Source: Bradyrhizobium guangdongense
GTDB taxonomy: Bacteria; Pseudomonadota; Alphaproteobacteria; Rhizobiales; Xanthobacteraceae
Length of the DNA stretch: 64,000 bases
NCBI RefSeq assembly: GCF_004114975.1
Contig: NZ_CP030051.1
Coordinates: 6,778,501-6,842,500, forward strand
Reading direction: 5' to 3'
Shown: positions 17,034 through 26,776 of the stretch, piece after piece
How the letters are laid out: each line of letters starts with the position of its first letter
How positions within the stretch are numbered: position 1 is the stretch's first letter
The notes under the pieces: generated by a model
Databases searched by the model: none
Seen by the model: only the letters and a program-made list of their open reading frames with translations
What the model was told of the DNA's origin: nothing
Translations under genes and position numbers: made by a program

Positions 17034-17372
17034 CTACTTCTGCTGGATCGGCGGCGCCACCTTCTCGGCCGGGGCGGGCGGCAGGGCAGGCTTGGCCGCG
17101 CCGGCCGCACCCTGCGTTTGCGGATCGGGGCGCGCCGGCTCGGGAGCCGGCGTGGTTGGACGCTCGCCGCCGGGCTTTGCCTCCGCGGGCGTCTTGTCCT
17201 GATCGTTGGACGGGGTGCCCTGGAGCGGCTGTGTCGCCTGTGCCAGCTCCATCCGGCTTTCGGCGCGGATTTGCGCAAGTGACATCACCGACACCACGAC
17301 GCCTGCTGCGAACAGCGAACAGGCGATCATGAGATCTAGCTTCAGGTTTCGGTTGTTGTTCTGGCCGGGCAT
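17034..17372 (-). CDS. Small membrane-anchored Pro/Ala-rich hypothetical protein
   Basis: A 112-residue protein with an N-terminal membrane anchor (about residues 11-30, LMIACSLFAAGVVVSVMSL) and a long Pro/Ala/Lys-rich, presumably disordered tail. AAGGCGG eight bases before ATG 17372 favours this start; an ATG six codons earlier is also possible. No family is recognised. It lies between P450 and mgtC-like genes on the same strand. Confidence 0.6.
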   Translation of the reverse strand: MPGQNNNRNLKLDLMIACSLFAAGVVVSVMSLAQIRAESRMELAQATQPLQGTPSNDQDKTPAEAKPGGERPTTPAPEPARPDPQTQGAAGAAKPALPPAPAEKVAPPIQQK

Positions 17373-17473
17373 GTCGATCACCGCCTTCATCAGGGGAATC
17401 AACGAATTGCCCGGGCGGCGGTTCCGAACCCGCCGAAGCGGGAACTCCTCAGTTGGGCGCCAGAAGGCGGCGT

Positions 17474-18190
17474 TCACTCGGTCGTACTGACTTCCCATGT
17501 GGCATGCCGCACGCCCGGCAGGTGCTGCAAATCGGTCGCCACGGCGTTCAGCTCGTTCGGGTCGACCGCGCTGGCCACCAGCTTGGCGACGATCTCCAGC
17601 AGGTCGTCGCCGATCTCGACCACCTCGATATCGGCAACCGCATATTTCGCCGCTTCGAGCTTGTCGACGAGACGGTCGCGCATGTCGGGTAGCGCGTCGG
17701 TCGCGACCGCGAGCTTGAAGTAATAGGTGGCCTCCAGCGCCTTCTCGTCCAGCGGAATGCGGTTGATGGCATTGACGAGCGGGCGCAGCAGGGTATTGCC
17801 GGCGATGACGAAGACGGTGAGCGCAGCTGCCTGCGCGACCATGTCGGCCCCGGCGCAGGAGCCGACGGCTGCCGAGGCCCATAGCGTTGCCGCGGTGTTG
17901 AGGCCGCGCACGTCCATGCCCTGCTTCATGATGACGCCGGCGCCGAGAAAGCCGATGCCGGAGACAACATAGGCGATCACCCTGACAGCACCATCCGCTC
18001 CGTCCAGATGCATCGCAAGATCGACGAAGGCGGCCGCACCGACCGCGACCAGCACGTTGGTGCGCAGGCCTGCGGTGCGTTGGCGATATTGCCGTTCGGC
18101 GCCGATCAGCGTGCCCAGCACAAAGGCCGTGGTCAGGCTGACCAGCGTGTCGGCGAAATCCGCGAGCTGGAAGGTGGTGAGAAATCGCAT
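17474..18190 (-). CDS. MgtC/SapB-family membrane protein
   Basis: A 238-residue protein with four or five membrane helices in the first 140 residues carrying the MgtC signatures LIGAERQYRQRTAGLRTN and GIGFLGAGVIMK...GLNTAATLWASAAVG, then a C-terminal ACT-like domain (about 155-235). MgtC proteins help cells grow at low Mg2+ and modulate the ATP synthase. No Mg2+ transporter or leader is adjacent. Confidence 0.87.
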   Translation of the reverse strand: MRFLTTFQLADFADTLVSLTTAFVLGTLIGAERQYRQRTAGLRTNVLVAVGAAAFVDLAMHLDGADGAVRVIAYVVSGIGFLGAGVIMKQGMDVRGLNTAATLWASAAVGSCAGADMVAQAAALTVFVIAGNTLLRPLVNAINRIPLDEKALEATYYFKLAVATDALPDMRDRLVDKLEAAKYAVADIEVVEIGDDLLEIVAKLVASAVDPNELNAVATDLQHLPGVRHATWEVSTTE

Positions 18191-18220
18191 GGTCCCCTAT
18201 ACGGCGGGAACCATGACAGA

Positions 18221-19240
18221 TCAAAGCTCCAGGAGGCCGCCGTCCCCATTTTCGTCCGCGAATGCGAGCAGTGTGCCCTTGGCGTTCCAGGCGATCGCGG
18301 CCACCGGCGGGGTGCCGTTGCGGCGGACCAGGATCTCGGCGCCGTCCTCCAGCCGAACCATCAGCACCGTGCCGTCGCTGTAGCCGGCGGCGAGGATGTC
18401 GTTCTTCGGATGGCAGGCGACCACCGACACGCGCGCCTGCAGCGGCGCGAGCATCGCGGGCTCCTTGCCCATCGGGCCGTCCTTGCTGGCGAACGGCCAG
18501 ATGATGACAGTGTCGGCGCCCGAGGTCGCGAGCCCCTTGCCGCCAGCGCTCCAGGACATCGAGCGGACGCGGCCGGGATAGCCGGTCATGCGCATGTGCC
18601 TGTTGTCGGCGAGCCGCCAGCCATGCAGCGCCGGCTCGTGCATCGCTGTGACCAGGAATTTGTTGTCCGGGCTGAAGGTGACGCCGTGATGCGAGCCGGC
18701 CCAGGGCAGAAACTCGGCCGATCCCTCCATGTTCGGAAACCACAGCGTGGCGCCGTTGTAATGCGCGATCGCGAGCCGCAGACCCTTGGGCGCGAACGCG
18801 AGCCCGCCGACGGTCGAGGGCACCTCGAGCGACTTCTCCTCGTTCTTGCCGCTCTTGACGGTCGCGATCTTGCCGGCCGACCAGGCGAAGGCGCCATCGG
18901 CGTGCAGCGCCACCGCATCGATCCAGCGCCGCTTGGGATCGGTGGCGAGCAGCGTCACCTCGCCCTTGGCGTCGAGCGCGACGACCTTGCCGTTGTCGCC
19001 GCCCATGATGATGCGCTTGCCGTCAGAAGCGGTCGAAAGAATGCCGCCACTGTGCACGGCGACCGTGGTGATCTCACCGGCGATGTCGACGAGCGCGACA
19101 TTCTCCTCGCCGCCGACGAAGGCGGCGCGAGGCCCGAGAAAATGCACCGAGGTCACGGCCATGCCGAGCGTAACCGGCTTGACGCGGTCGGTGACGGAGA
19201 CGATCGAGGCGGAATCGGGGGGCGGCGTGAACTCTTTCAT
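18221..19240 (-). CDS. WD40-repeat protein coupled to the COG0523 GTPase gene
   Basis: A 339-residue beta-propeller protein with repeated WD40-like blades of about 40 residues (for example GRVRSMSWSAGGKGLATSGADTVIIWPF and VVACHPKNDILAAGYSDGTVLMV). No signal peptide is seen, so it is probably cytosolic. Its ATG shares one base with the TGA of the COG0523 gene (TGATG), so the two are translationally coupled, and it is the last gene of the zinc operon. A scaffold role in metal delivery is an inference from this coupling. The longer upstream frame lies inside the GTPase gene. Confidence 0.85.
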   Translation of the reverse strand: MKEFTPPPDSASIVSVTDRVKPVTLGMAVTSVHFLGPRAAFVGGEENVALVDIAGEITTVAVHSGGILSTASDGKRIIMGGDNGKVVALDAKGEVTLLATDPKRRWIDAVALHADGAFAWSAGKIATVKSGKNEEKSLEVPSTVGGLAFAPKGLRLAIAHYNGATLWFPNMEGSAEFLPWAGSHHGVTFSPDNKFLVTAMHEPALHGWRLADNRHMRMTGYPGRVRSMSWSAGGKGLATSGADTVIIWPFASKDGPMGKEPAMLAPLQARVSVVACHPKNDILAAGYSDGTVLMVRLEDGAEILVRRNGTPPVAAIAWNAKGTLLAFADENGDGGLLEL

Positions 19241-20292
19241 CACGAGACGATGCAGCTCTCGAAGCCCTCGCGAATGGCCTTTTCCGGCAGTTCGCGGCCG
19301 ATGAAGACGAGGCGGCTCTCGCGCTTCTCGCCCTCTTTCCACTTCCGCTGGTGGTTGCCCTCCAGCATCATGTGGACGCCCTGGAAGACGTAGCGGTCGT
19401 CGTCGTCGTGGAAGGCGAGAATGCCCTTGGAGCGCAGGATCTTGCCGCCCTCGACCTGCACCAGGTTCTGCAGCCAGGGCATGAACACGTTGGGATCGAG
19501 CGGCTTGTCGGTCTTGAGCGAGAGCGACTGCATGTCCTCGTCGTGATAGTGCTTCAGGCCGTGGCCGTGGTCATGATCGTGATGATGGTCATGACCATGA
19601 TGGTGGTGATGATCATGGTCGTGGTCGTGATCGTCGGCTTCGAGGAAATCAGGCTCGATATCGAGGATGCGATCGAGATCGAACGCGCCGCGGTCGAGCA
19701 CGTCGGCCAGCGCCACCGAGCAGCGCTCGGTGCGATGCAGCTTGGCATAGGGATTGATGCCGCGGATGCGGGCCTCGACCTCGGCAAGCTCGCCCTTGTT
19801 GACGAGATCCGTCTTGTTCAGAACGATGACGTCGGCAAAGGCGATCTGGTTCTTGGCCTCGGGCGCATCCTTGAGCCGGTCCGACAGCCATTTGGCGTCG
19901 GCAACCGTGACCACCGCATCGAGCCGGGCGTTCTTCTGCACGTCCTCGTCGACGAAGAAGGTCTGGGCGACCGGCGCCGGATCAGCAAGGCCGGTGGTCT
20001 CGACGATGATGGCGTCGAACTTGCCCTTGCGCTTCATCAGCCCGTCCATGATGCGAACGAGGTCGCCGCGCACGGTGCAGCAGATGCAGCCATTGTTCAT
20101 CTCGAACACTTCCTCATCGGCGCCGATGATGAGGTCGTTATCGATGCCGATCTCGCCGAATTCGTTGACGATGACGGCGTATTTCTTGCCGTGATTTTCC
20201 GACAGGATGCGGTTGAGCAGCGTGGTCTTGCCGGCACCGAGATAGCCGGTCAGGACGGTCACGGGAATTTTGGAGGCGGTCGCTTCAGACAT
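19240..20292 (-). CDS. COG0523 (CobW/ZigA-type) metal-chaperone GTPase
   Basis: A 350-residue G3E GTPase. Walker A is GYLGAGKTT (residues 15-23), the metal-binding GCICC motif is near residue 67, VETTGLADPAP gives switch II, and NKTD is the guanine-specificity motif. A His/Asp stretch (about 225-250, more than fifteen His) and the CobW C-terminal domain follow. Its place in a znu operon behind a Zur-like box points to a zinc-starvation GTPase that supplies zinc to client enzymes, not to cobalamin synthesis. ATG 20292 has GGAG six bases upstream. Confidence 0.9.
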   Translation of the reverse strand: MSEATASKIPVTVLTGYLGAGKTTLLNRILSENHGKKYAVIVNEFGEIGIDNDLIIGADEEVFEMNNGCICCTVRGDLVRIMDGLMKRKGKFDAIIVETTGLADPAPVAQTFFVDEDVQKNARLDAVVTVADAKWLSDRLKDAPEAKNQIAFADVIVLNKTDLVNKGELAEVEARIRGINPYAKLHRTERCSVALADVLDRGAFDLDRILDIEPDFLEADDHDHDHDHHHHHGHDHHHDHDHGHGLKHYHDEDMQSLSLKTDKPLDPNVFMPWLQNLVQVEGGKILRSKGILAFHDDDDRYVFQGVHMMLEGNHQRKWKEGEKRESRLVFIGRELPEKAIREGFESCIVS

Positions 20293-20358
20293 AACAACTC
20301 CGGACATAAGGCTGTCGCGCGACACGGACGGGGTCGCCCCGATGGGGTGGCCCCTGCC

Positions 20359-21222
20359 CTAATGGTCAAGCGCGCTGGTCAGGGCCTTTATATTGTGCCT
20401 GACCATATCAATGTAAGTGGGTGCAGGCCCCTTTTCGCCGGTCAAACCGTCCGAAATCAGGGTCCCGCCGACCTTGGCGCCGGTCTCAGCCGCGATCCGC
20501 CGGATCAGGCGGTCATCGCTGATATTTTCCAGGAACACGGCCGGGATTTTTTGGGCCCTGATCTGGCCGATGATACCAGCGATGTCCCGCGCGCTGGGCT
20601 CTGTTTCCGTGGAGACCCCGAGGGGAGCGATGAACTGGATGCCGTATTCGGCGGCGAAATAGCCGAAGGCGTCATGGGTCGAGATCACCTTGCGCCGCTC
20701 CGGCGGGATCCTGGCCACGGCCTCGCGGACCTCGCGGTCGAGCGTGTCGAGCTTTTCCAGATAGGCCTTGGCCTGGGCACGGAAGAATTCCCCATCTCCA
20801 GGGGCGGCAGCGGCGAGCGCGTTGGCGATATCAGTCACGTAGACCTTGGCATTGGGCACGGATTGCCAGGCATGCGGATCGGCCGCCGAGCCGAGCTGCA
20901 GCGGCGTGATGCCGGCGCTGGCGGTGACCACTTGCGCCTTGCTGCCGGAGGATTGCACCAGACGCGGCAGCCAGCCCTCGAGGCCGAGTCCGTTGACGAT
21001 GACGAGCTTCGCCGCCGCGATACGCTTCGCATCGCCTGGCGGCGGCGTGTAGACATGGACATCGCTGTCGGCGCCGACCAGCGTCGTTACGCTGACCCGC
21101 TCACCACCGACATTGCGGACGAAATCGCCGAGGATCGAGAAGCTCGCGACGACGTCGAGCCGCTCGGCTGCGTGCAGCGGCGAGGCGATCAGCAGCGAAG
21201 CAAGGAGCAGAAGGATGCGCAT
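20359..21222 (-). CDS. znuA: Zinc ABC transporter substrate-binding protein, ZnuA type
   Basis: A 287-residue cluster A-I binding protein with a signal peptide (about 1-19, ending LHAAE). Metal ligands are expected at the His of SDVHVYTP, the His of DPHAWQS and the His of STHDAFGYF, plus an acidic residue near the C-terminus. The long His-rich loop of many ZnuA proteins is missing, so manganese specificity cannot be excluded from this gene alone; the COG0523 neighbour and Zur-like box favour zinc. A GTG overlapping the permease stop (GTGA) also opens the frame, but GGAAG is spaced correctly for ATG 21222. Confidence 0.88.
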   Translation of the reverse strand: MRILLLLASLLIASPLHAAERLDVVASFSILGDFVRNVGGERVSVTTLVGADSDVHVYTPPPGDAKRIAAAKLVIVNGLGLEGWLPRLVQSSGSKAQVVTASAGITPLQLGSAADPHAWQSVPNAKVYVTDIANALAAAAPGDGEFFRAQAKAYLEKLDTLDREVREAVARIPPERRKVISTHDAFGYFAAEYGIQFIAPLGVSTETEPSARDIAGIIGQIRAQKIPAVFLENISDDRLIRRIAAETGAKVGGTLISDGLTGEKGPAPTYIDMVRHNIKALTSALDH

Positions 21223-21224
21223 CG

Positions 21225-22094
21225 TCACGCTTCCAGGTGCCGGCCGGGAAACATCTGGCGAACCAGTCCGCCGACGCTGCCGAACAGGACCGAAACGACA
21301 TAGAGCGCGGCAGCCACGAGGATGATGGCGGGGCCCGAGGGCACGCGGGTCTGGAACGACAGCACGAGGCCGGCATAGCCCGAGACGGCGGCAGCGACGA
21401 CCGCGATGCAGATCATCATCGTCAGGTCGCGCGACCAGAACCGCGCGATGCCGGCCGGCAGGATCATCAAGCCCACCGCCAGCAGCGTGCCGAGCGCCTG
21501 AAACCCGTTGACCAGGTTGACGACCACCAGCGCGAGGAAGGCGAGATGCGCGGGGCCGCCGGCGCGGCTGACGGTCCGCAAGAACAACGGATCGACGCTC
21601 TCGATCACCAGGGGACGATAGATCACCGCGAGCACCAACAGCGTCACCGTCGCGTTGAAGGCGACCACCAGCAACGTCTGGTCGTCCATCGCCAGGATGT
21701 TGCCGAACAGCACGTGCAAGAGGTCGATGTTGGTGCCCTTGATCGAGACGATGCTAACGCCGAGCGCCAGCGAGGCCAGATAGAAGGTCGCGAGCGAGGC
21801 GTCCTCCTTCAGCCCGGTCGAGCGGGCGACCACGCCGGCAAGGATCGCGACCGCGAAGCCGGCGATCAACCCGCCGGCGGTCATCGCGAACAGGTTGAGC
21901 CCGGAGAGCAGGAAGCCGACGGCCGCGCCAGGCAGGATCGCGTGCGCCATGGCGTCGCCGACGAGGCTCATCCGCCGCAGCATCAGGAACACGCCGATCG
22001 GTGCGCCCGCCAGCGACAGCGCGACGATGGCGGCAAGCGCCCGCCGCATGAACTCGAATTCGGTGAACGGGCCGATCAGCGCGTCATAGATCAT
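21225..22094 (-). CDS. znuB: Zinc ABC transporter permease, ZnuB type
   Basis: A 289-residue protein with about eight membrane helices, matching the ABC-3 permease family: MSLVGDAMAHAILPGAAVGF near residue 42 is the conserved EAA-like block that meets the ATPase. It carries zinc across the inner membrane with ZnuA and ZnuC. It lies 6 bp from the ATPase gene and 2 bp before the znuA ATG. Confidence 0.92.
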   Translation of the reverse strand: MIYDALIGPFTEFEFMRRALAAIVALSLAGAPIGVFLMLRRMSLVGDAMAHAILPGAAVGFLLSGLNLFAMTAGGLIAGFAVAILAGVVARSTGLKEDASLATFYLASLALGVSIVSIKGTNIDLLHVLFGNILAMDDQTLLVVAFNATVTLLVLAVIYRPLVIESVDPLFLRTVSRAGGPAHLAFLALVVVNLVNGFQALGTLLAVGLMILPAGIARFWSRDLTMMICIAVVAAAVSGYAGLVLSFQTRVPSGPAIILVAAALYVVSVLFGSVGGLVRQMFPGRHLEA

Positions 22095-22100
22095 CTGAGA

Positions 22101-22853
<753 letters not shown>

Positions 22854-22855
22854 GC

Positions 22856-23092
22856 TCACCTCATCGCCAGGAAGACGATGCCCCAGAGCACGGCGCAGAC
22901 GGCCAATGCGGCCGCGAGGCGCCCGGCCATGGTCATCCGCAGGATCGACCAGGGCGCGTCCTGGGCCGGATGTGGCGAAGCCGCATCGTGGACATGGGCA
23001 TGGGTATGGTCGTGCCCGTGCGAATGGCCATGGTCGTGGGAATGGCCATGAGCATGGCCGGGATGATGGGTATGGGACGCGGCGGGAACCAT
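22856..23092 (-). CDS. Small His-rich single-pass membrane protein, first gene of zinc operon
   Basis: A 78-residue protein: residues 7-42 contain 16 His in an alternating His-x pattern, and residues about 56-76 form one C-terminal membrane helix (MAGRLAAALAVCAVLWGIVF). It looks like a periplasm- or cytoplasm-facing zinc sponge tethered to the membrane. It is the first gene of the operon; its ATG lies only 9 bp after the Zur-like box, so the mRNA has almost no leader. No named family is recognised. Confidence 0.75.
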   Translation of the reverse strand: MVPAASHTHHPGHAHGHSHDHGHSHGHDHTHAHVHDAASPHPAQDAPWSILRMTMAGRLAAALAVCAVLWGIVFLAMR

Positions 23093-23101
23093 GCCAAAGA
23101 C

Positions 23102-23114
23102 GTTATATTATAAC
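23102..23114 (-). promoter_or_regulatory. Zur box overlapping operon promoter
   Basis: GTTATATTATAAC is a perfect 13-bp palindrome (extended match ATGTTATAATATAAC on the coding strand), close to the proteobacterial Zur consensus. It includes a TATAAT -10-like element, so bound Zur would block RNA polymerase. It lies 9 bp upstream of the first gene of the znu operon. The match is by eye. Confidence 0.8.
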
Positions 23115-23155
23115 ATTACGTCTGTCCACGGCCGGCTCAGGGGCGTCTCCGTGTG

Positions 23156-23246
23156 AGGGAGCGCCCCCTCACCCGACTTGCGCCGGACGATGCTTCGCAT
23201 CGCCGGGGGCAAATCGACCTCTCCCTGCTGGGGAGAGGTGAACCGC
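23156..23246. repeat. GC-rich palindromic repeat (CTCACCC/GGGGAGAGG type)
   Basis: Contains CGATGCTTCGCATCG and CTCTCCCTGCTGGGGAGAG hairpins, related to the repeats at 1684-1836 and 51221-51307. With the next repeat it fills most of the 349 bp between the znu promoter and sodB; no gene is seen there. Confidence 0.65.
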
Positions 23247-23326
23247 CCCCTGCCGGCCCACTGCATCAATGAAGTTTCGAAATTCCGCGCGGCAAAAAAG
23301 GCGGCCGCGTGAGCGACCGCCTTGTT

Positions 23327-23430
23327 GTCATTCCGGGGCGCGCGAAGCGCGAGCCCGGAATCCATTTGTCAACGCAGACTGGCGCCCGATGGATTCCGGG
23401 CTCGGCGCTGACGCGCCGCCCCGGAATGAC
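23327..23430. repeat. Long palindromic repeat, GTCATTCCGGG type
   Basis: 104 bp with outer arms GTCATTCCGGGGCG and CGCCCCGGAATGAC and inner arms GAGCCCGGAATCCAT and ATGGATTCCGGGCTC: two nested palindromes. It lies 11 bp after the sodB stop and may end its transcript. Confidence 0.8.
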
Positions 23431-23441
23431 CGGGTGAGCGC

Positions 23442-24038
23442 TCAGGCCTTCTCGAACAGGGACTCGACGTATTCCCAGTTCACGAGGTTCTCGACGAACG
23501 CCTTGAGATAGTCGGGACGGCGGTTGCGATAGTCGATGTAGTAGGAGTGCTCCCAGACGTCGCAGCCGAGGATCGGGGTGGCGTCGTGCACCAGCGGATT
23601 CTCGCCGTTGGGGGTCTTGGAGATCTCGAGCTTGCCGTTCTTGACCTGGAGCCAGCACCAGCCGGAGCCGAACTGACCGACGCCGGCCGCCTGGAAATCG
23701 GTCTTGAACTTCTCGAAGCCGCCGAGGTCCTCGTTGATCTTCTTCTCGAGCTTGCCCGGCAGCTTGGTGCCGCCGCCATTGGGCTTCATCCAGCTCCAGA
23801 AATGGATGTGGTTGTAGTGCTGGCCGGCATTGTTGAACACGGCGGGGTTCTTGCCGAACGAGCCCTTGACGATCTCCTCAAGGGACTTGCCTTCCCATTC
23901 GGTGCCCTTGAGCGCGTTGTTGCCGTTGGTGACGTAAGCCTGATGATGCTTGTCGTGATGGAATTCCAGGGTTTCCTTCGACATGAACTGGCCGAGGGCA
24001 TCATAGGCGTAAGGGAGTGGGGGCAGCGTAAAGGTCAT
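23442..24038 (-). CDS. sodB: Iron/manganese superoxide dismutase
   Basis: A 198-residue SOD. Metal ligands are the His of LEFHHDKHHQAY (about residue 26), the His of NHIHFWSWM (about 78), and Asp/His of CDVWEHSYYIDY (about 160-164). QFGSGWCWL and the length match the Fe-type branch, though Mn or cambialistic use cannot be excluded. There is no signal peptide, so it is cytosolic. It dismutates superoxide. The ATG follows a weak ribosome site, and a GC-rich palindrome follows the stop. Confidence 0.93.
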   Translation of the reverse strand: MTFTLPPLPYAYDALGQFMSKETLEFHHDKHHQAYVTNGNNALKGTEWEGKSLEEIVKGSFGKNPAVFNNAGQHYNHIHFWSWMKPNGGGTKLPGKLEKKINEDLGGFEKFKTDFQAAGVGQFGSGWCWLQVKNGKLEISKTPNGENPLVHDATPILGCDVWEHSYYIDYRNRRPDYLKAFVENLVNWEYVESLFEKA

Positions 24039-24274
24039 GGGTTCTTGTCCGCAACTGGTGGGGAACGGGGCTTAACGGTCACCCCTTATAGAAGGTTCCG
24101 GCGCCGCAAAATACCGTCAATTTGCGAAAAGGCGCGATGCGATCGCGTGGATTGATTGCACAAATTCGCCGCAGGCAACCATGTTCACCCTGATGTGCTG
24201 CAAAATATCATTGCCTTTGAAGCGGTTATGGCAGAACGGATGCACCACGCAGCCGGGGCCGCCAGGTAGAAGCC

Positions 24275-24802
24275 ATGAGCATCGAGATCGACATCCTCAA
24301 CGGCGACGCCTCGTGGCGGATCGCTGAGCCGCTCCATCAGGCGGTCTGGGGCCCGGACATGATCGCGGGCAAGCCGTGGGCTCACGTCAAATGGGCCAAT
24401 GCCGATCTGCGCGTGCTGATCGAGACGCCGGAGGATGGCCTCGTCTGCCATGTCGGCATCTATTTTCGCACCATCACCTGGAATGGACAGAAGCTGCATG
24501 TCGGCGGCATCGGCGGCGTCTGCACGCGCGAAGACCGCCGCAATCGCGGCTATGCGACCATGGCGATCGACGCCGCCGTGCACACGATGCGCGCCAACGA
24601 GGCGGTTCGCTTTGCGATCCTGTTCTGCGAGCCGCACAATTTCGCGTTCTACCAGAGCCGCAGCTGGCTGCCCTTCAATGGCGAAGTCTATTGCGAGCAG
24701 CCGGAGGGGCGGATTCGCTTCGATTACATGGCGCCTTACGTCTTCAACGTCGTCCGTGCGCCGACGCTCGGCACCATCGATCTGTGCGGTCTGCCGTGGT
24801 GA
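24275..24802 (+). CDS. GNAT-family N-acetyltransferase
   Basis: A 175-residue protein with the GNAT core in residues 60-130: IGGVCTREDRRNRGYATMAIDAA gives motif A with the RxxRGYA acetyl-CoA loop, and FCEPHNFAFYQSRSW is motif B. The substrate is unknown. It is divergent from sodB across 236 bp in which I see no further element. Confidence 0.78.
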   Translation: MSIEIDILNGDASWRIAEPLHQAVWGPDMIAGKPWAHVKWANADLRVLIETPEDGLVCHVGIYFRTITWNGQKLHVGGIGGVCTREDRRNRGYATMAIDAAVHTMRANEAVRFAILFCEPHNFAFYQSRSWLPFNGEVYCEQPEGRIRFDYMAPYVFNVVRAPTLGTIDLCGLPW

Positions 24803-24937
24803 GCTTCGCGCGCGTCATTGCGCCGGCCACCGAGGCAAATGCACGCAGGCGGATAAGCCTTGGAATGTGATTCTCTTCAGCGTTGCACTATCCTGCTGGG
24901 CTGCTATGGAGGCGCCATCTTTTTCGGGGCTGTCTCC

Positions 24938-25396
24938 ATGTTCAAACGATTCGCCATTTTCAAACGATTCAGCATTGTGTCCGTCCTCCTGGCCGCGCTG
25001 TCCGGCACGACGGCCGCGCATGCGCAGAGCGCTGACGCCAGCGGGACCTGGCTGACCCAGGCTGGCGATGCGCGCGTCAAGATCAGCAAATGCAGCGGCG
25101 GCATCTGCGGCGTCATCGTCTGGTTGAAGCAGCCCTACGACACCGCGACCGGCCAGCCGGCGACCGACAGCAAGAATCCCAATCCCGCGCTCGCCAAGCG
25201 TCCGATGATCGGCTTGCCGCTGTTCTCCGGCATGCAGCCTGCGGGCCCGAACAAATGGTCCGGCCAGATCTACAACGCCGATGACGGCAGCACCTATGCG
25301 AGCAACGTCACGGTGACGGGCGCCGAGACGCTGCGGGTCGAAGGCTGCGTCGGCGCGCTCTGCGGCGGCGAAACCTGGACGCGCGCGAGACACTAA
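24938..25396 (+). CDS. DUF2147 family exported protein
   Basis: A 152-residue protein with a signal peptide (residues 1-33, ending AHAQ) and a lipocalin-like DUF2147 domain (SGTWLTQAGDARVKISKCSGG, GQIYNADDGSTYASNVTV, GCVGALCGGETWTR). Function is unknown; four Cys could form disulfides in the periplasm. The signal peptide begins with an in-frame 18-bp tandem duplication (MFKRFA then IFKRFS). ATG 24938 is chosen since the signal peptide starts there; its stop overlaps the stop of the convergent DUF3095 gene. Confidence 0.82.
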   Translation: MFKRFAIFKRFSIVSVLLAALSGTTAAHAQSADASGTWLTQAGDARVKISKCSGGICGVIVWLKQPYDTATGQPATDSKNPNPALAKRPMIGLPLFSGMQPAGPNKWSGQIYNADDGSTYASNVTVTGAETLRVEGCVGALCGGETWTRARH

Positions 25397-26544
25397 CGCC
25401 CGGCCACCATCGCCTTCAAGGCGGTCGCCGCCGCGGCGTACCCGCCGCGCGCGCCATCGATGAAGTGCACGTGGTCGCTGCGCAGCGCCGAAGGCGTGAA
25501 GCAGGTCATCATCGCGGCATCCTGCCGATAAAGCCCGTAGCGGACGATGCCGTCGCGGGCAGCGCCCGCCAGACGATCGCTCAAGGCGCTCTCGAGCTCC
25601 GGCGTGCAGTCGAGAATCATGCGCAGGCCGTCGTCATACTTGCGGAAGTCGGAGTTCTCGACCACCTGGCGCTTGTAGACTTTTGGCAGGAAGCCTCCGA
25701 CCTTGATGTCGAAGCGCATCAGCAGATAGACGAAGAACGTATAGGCCAGCACACCGGCGCGACGCATGAGCAGCGGACCGTCGCGCCTGGTGCGGGCTTC
25801 GTAATCCAATCCCTGGGGCGGCCATTTCAGCGGCGGCCCCTGCGGCGGCACGGGCCGCCCCGCATCCGGGCTGCGCTCGAGGAGGTGGATGATGTCCTCG
25901 ATGACCTTGCGGAACGCGAGCGGATCGGCGCCGGCGGCCGGCATCACCAGCACCGACAGGATCAGTCCGCGCGAGGCCGGCATCACCTCGAAGCGGCAGG
26001 ACAGGCCCGAGAGATCGGGCTGCGCCCCCGACGGCGCCTCGGCAACGGCGAATTCGCCGCGCTTCATTGCGGCATCGGCGTAGGCGAGCCCGCCGCCGGA
26101 GAACATCGCATAGGACAGATTGGCCGATGGGCCGAAGCGCGCGACGCGCACGTCCTGCCCCTGCGCACGGATGGCGCTGACAGGCACCAGCGCCACGCGC
26201 ATTTTCAGATCGAGATCCTCCCGCACCCATGTCGCAGTCGCGGCAAGCGCTTCGCGGGCAGCGTCGAGATCGCCAGGCGCGACCGCAAAGCTCGCGCCGT
26301 CGCCGCCGAACACGAAGGGAAATTCGCGTCCCTCCAGCGCATTCGTCACCGCCGCGATGACGGCGGCGCCGGCCATGTTCACCGCCTTGTAGCGCTGCGC
26401 CGCGATCGCCTTGGTGGAATCGACGATGTCGGCGACGCCGATGGACCAATCATCAGGCAGCGGTGAATAGAGCACCGGATCCATCAGGCTGGTGAAGCCG
26501 CGGAAGACGGGGATGCTGCCGTAGAAGGAATCGTCTGGTGTCAT
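25393..26544 (-). CDS. DUF3095 family protein (nucleotide-cyclase-like)
   Basis: A 383-residue protein. Residues about 30-210 resemble a class III cyclase fold: VADIVDSTKAIA (first metal-binding Asp) and FVFGGDGASFAVAP (second Asp), as in adenylate/guanylate cyclases; the rest (SNLSYAMFSGGG, DIKVGGFLPKVYKRQVV) belongs to DUF3095. Whether it makes cyclic nucleotides is untested. ATG 26544 is preferred over an earlier start 57 codons upstream. The 3' end overlaps the convergent DUF2147 gene by 4 bases. Confidence 0.8.
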   Translation of the reverse strand: MTPDDSFYGSIPVFRGFTSLMDPVLYSPLPDDWSIGVADIVDSTKAIAAQRYKAVNMAGAAVIAAVTNALEGREFPFVFGGDGASFAVAPGDLDAAREALAATATWVREDLDLKMRVALVPVSAIRAQGQDVRVARFGPSANLSYAMFSGGGLAYADAAMKRGEFAVAEAPSGAQPDLSGLSCRFEVMPASRGLILSVLVMPAAGADPLAFRKVIEDIIHLLERSPDAGRPVPPQGPPLKWPPQGLDYEARTRRDGPLLMRRAGVLAYTFFVYLLMRFDIKVGGFLPKVYKRQVVENSDFRKYDDGLRMILDCTPELESALSDRLAGAARDGIVRYGLYRQDAAMMTCFTPSALRSDHVHFIDGARGGYAAAATALKAMVAGR

Positions 26545-26776
26545 CGGGTGGTGCCGGACGGCTCGAACCGCGTTTGAGCGAGATACGGGGCAGGACCGGT
26601 CCGGGTTCGCCGGCTGCCATGCCCCTTTCGAAGTTCCGATCATTGGCTGAAACGGAGCCGGACAACAAGGTCGCGCCGCGCCGCAATGCCGCAGCTCGTC
26701 ATTGATCGGCATCAAACAGCCGGCTGCCGATTGCGCTTACGGTTCACTATCTGAAATATTGCTTGGGATCATCGGC

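Noticed and set aside
15698..17332. 544-codon open frame opposite the P450 gene, and similar long frames opposite many genes
   Set aside because: Antisense to a clear P450; no ribosome site or recognisable domain. GC-rich codon use makes such shadow frames common here.
17373..18743. Long upstream extension of the small Pro-rich protein
   Set aside because: It runs antiframe through the MgtC and WD40 genes; the true protein is the C-terminal 112 residues.
24275..24802. Possible NodA-like acyltransferase
   Set aside because: The visible motif A (RRNRGYA) and motif B are those of ordinary GNAT enzymes, and no nod genes or nod box are near.
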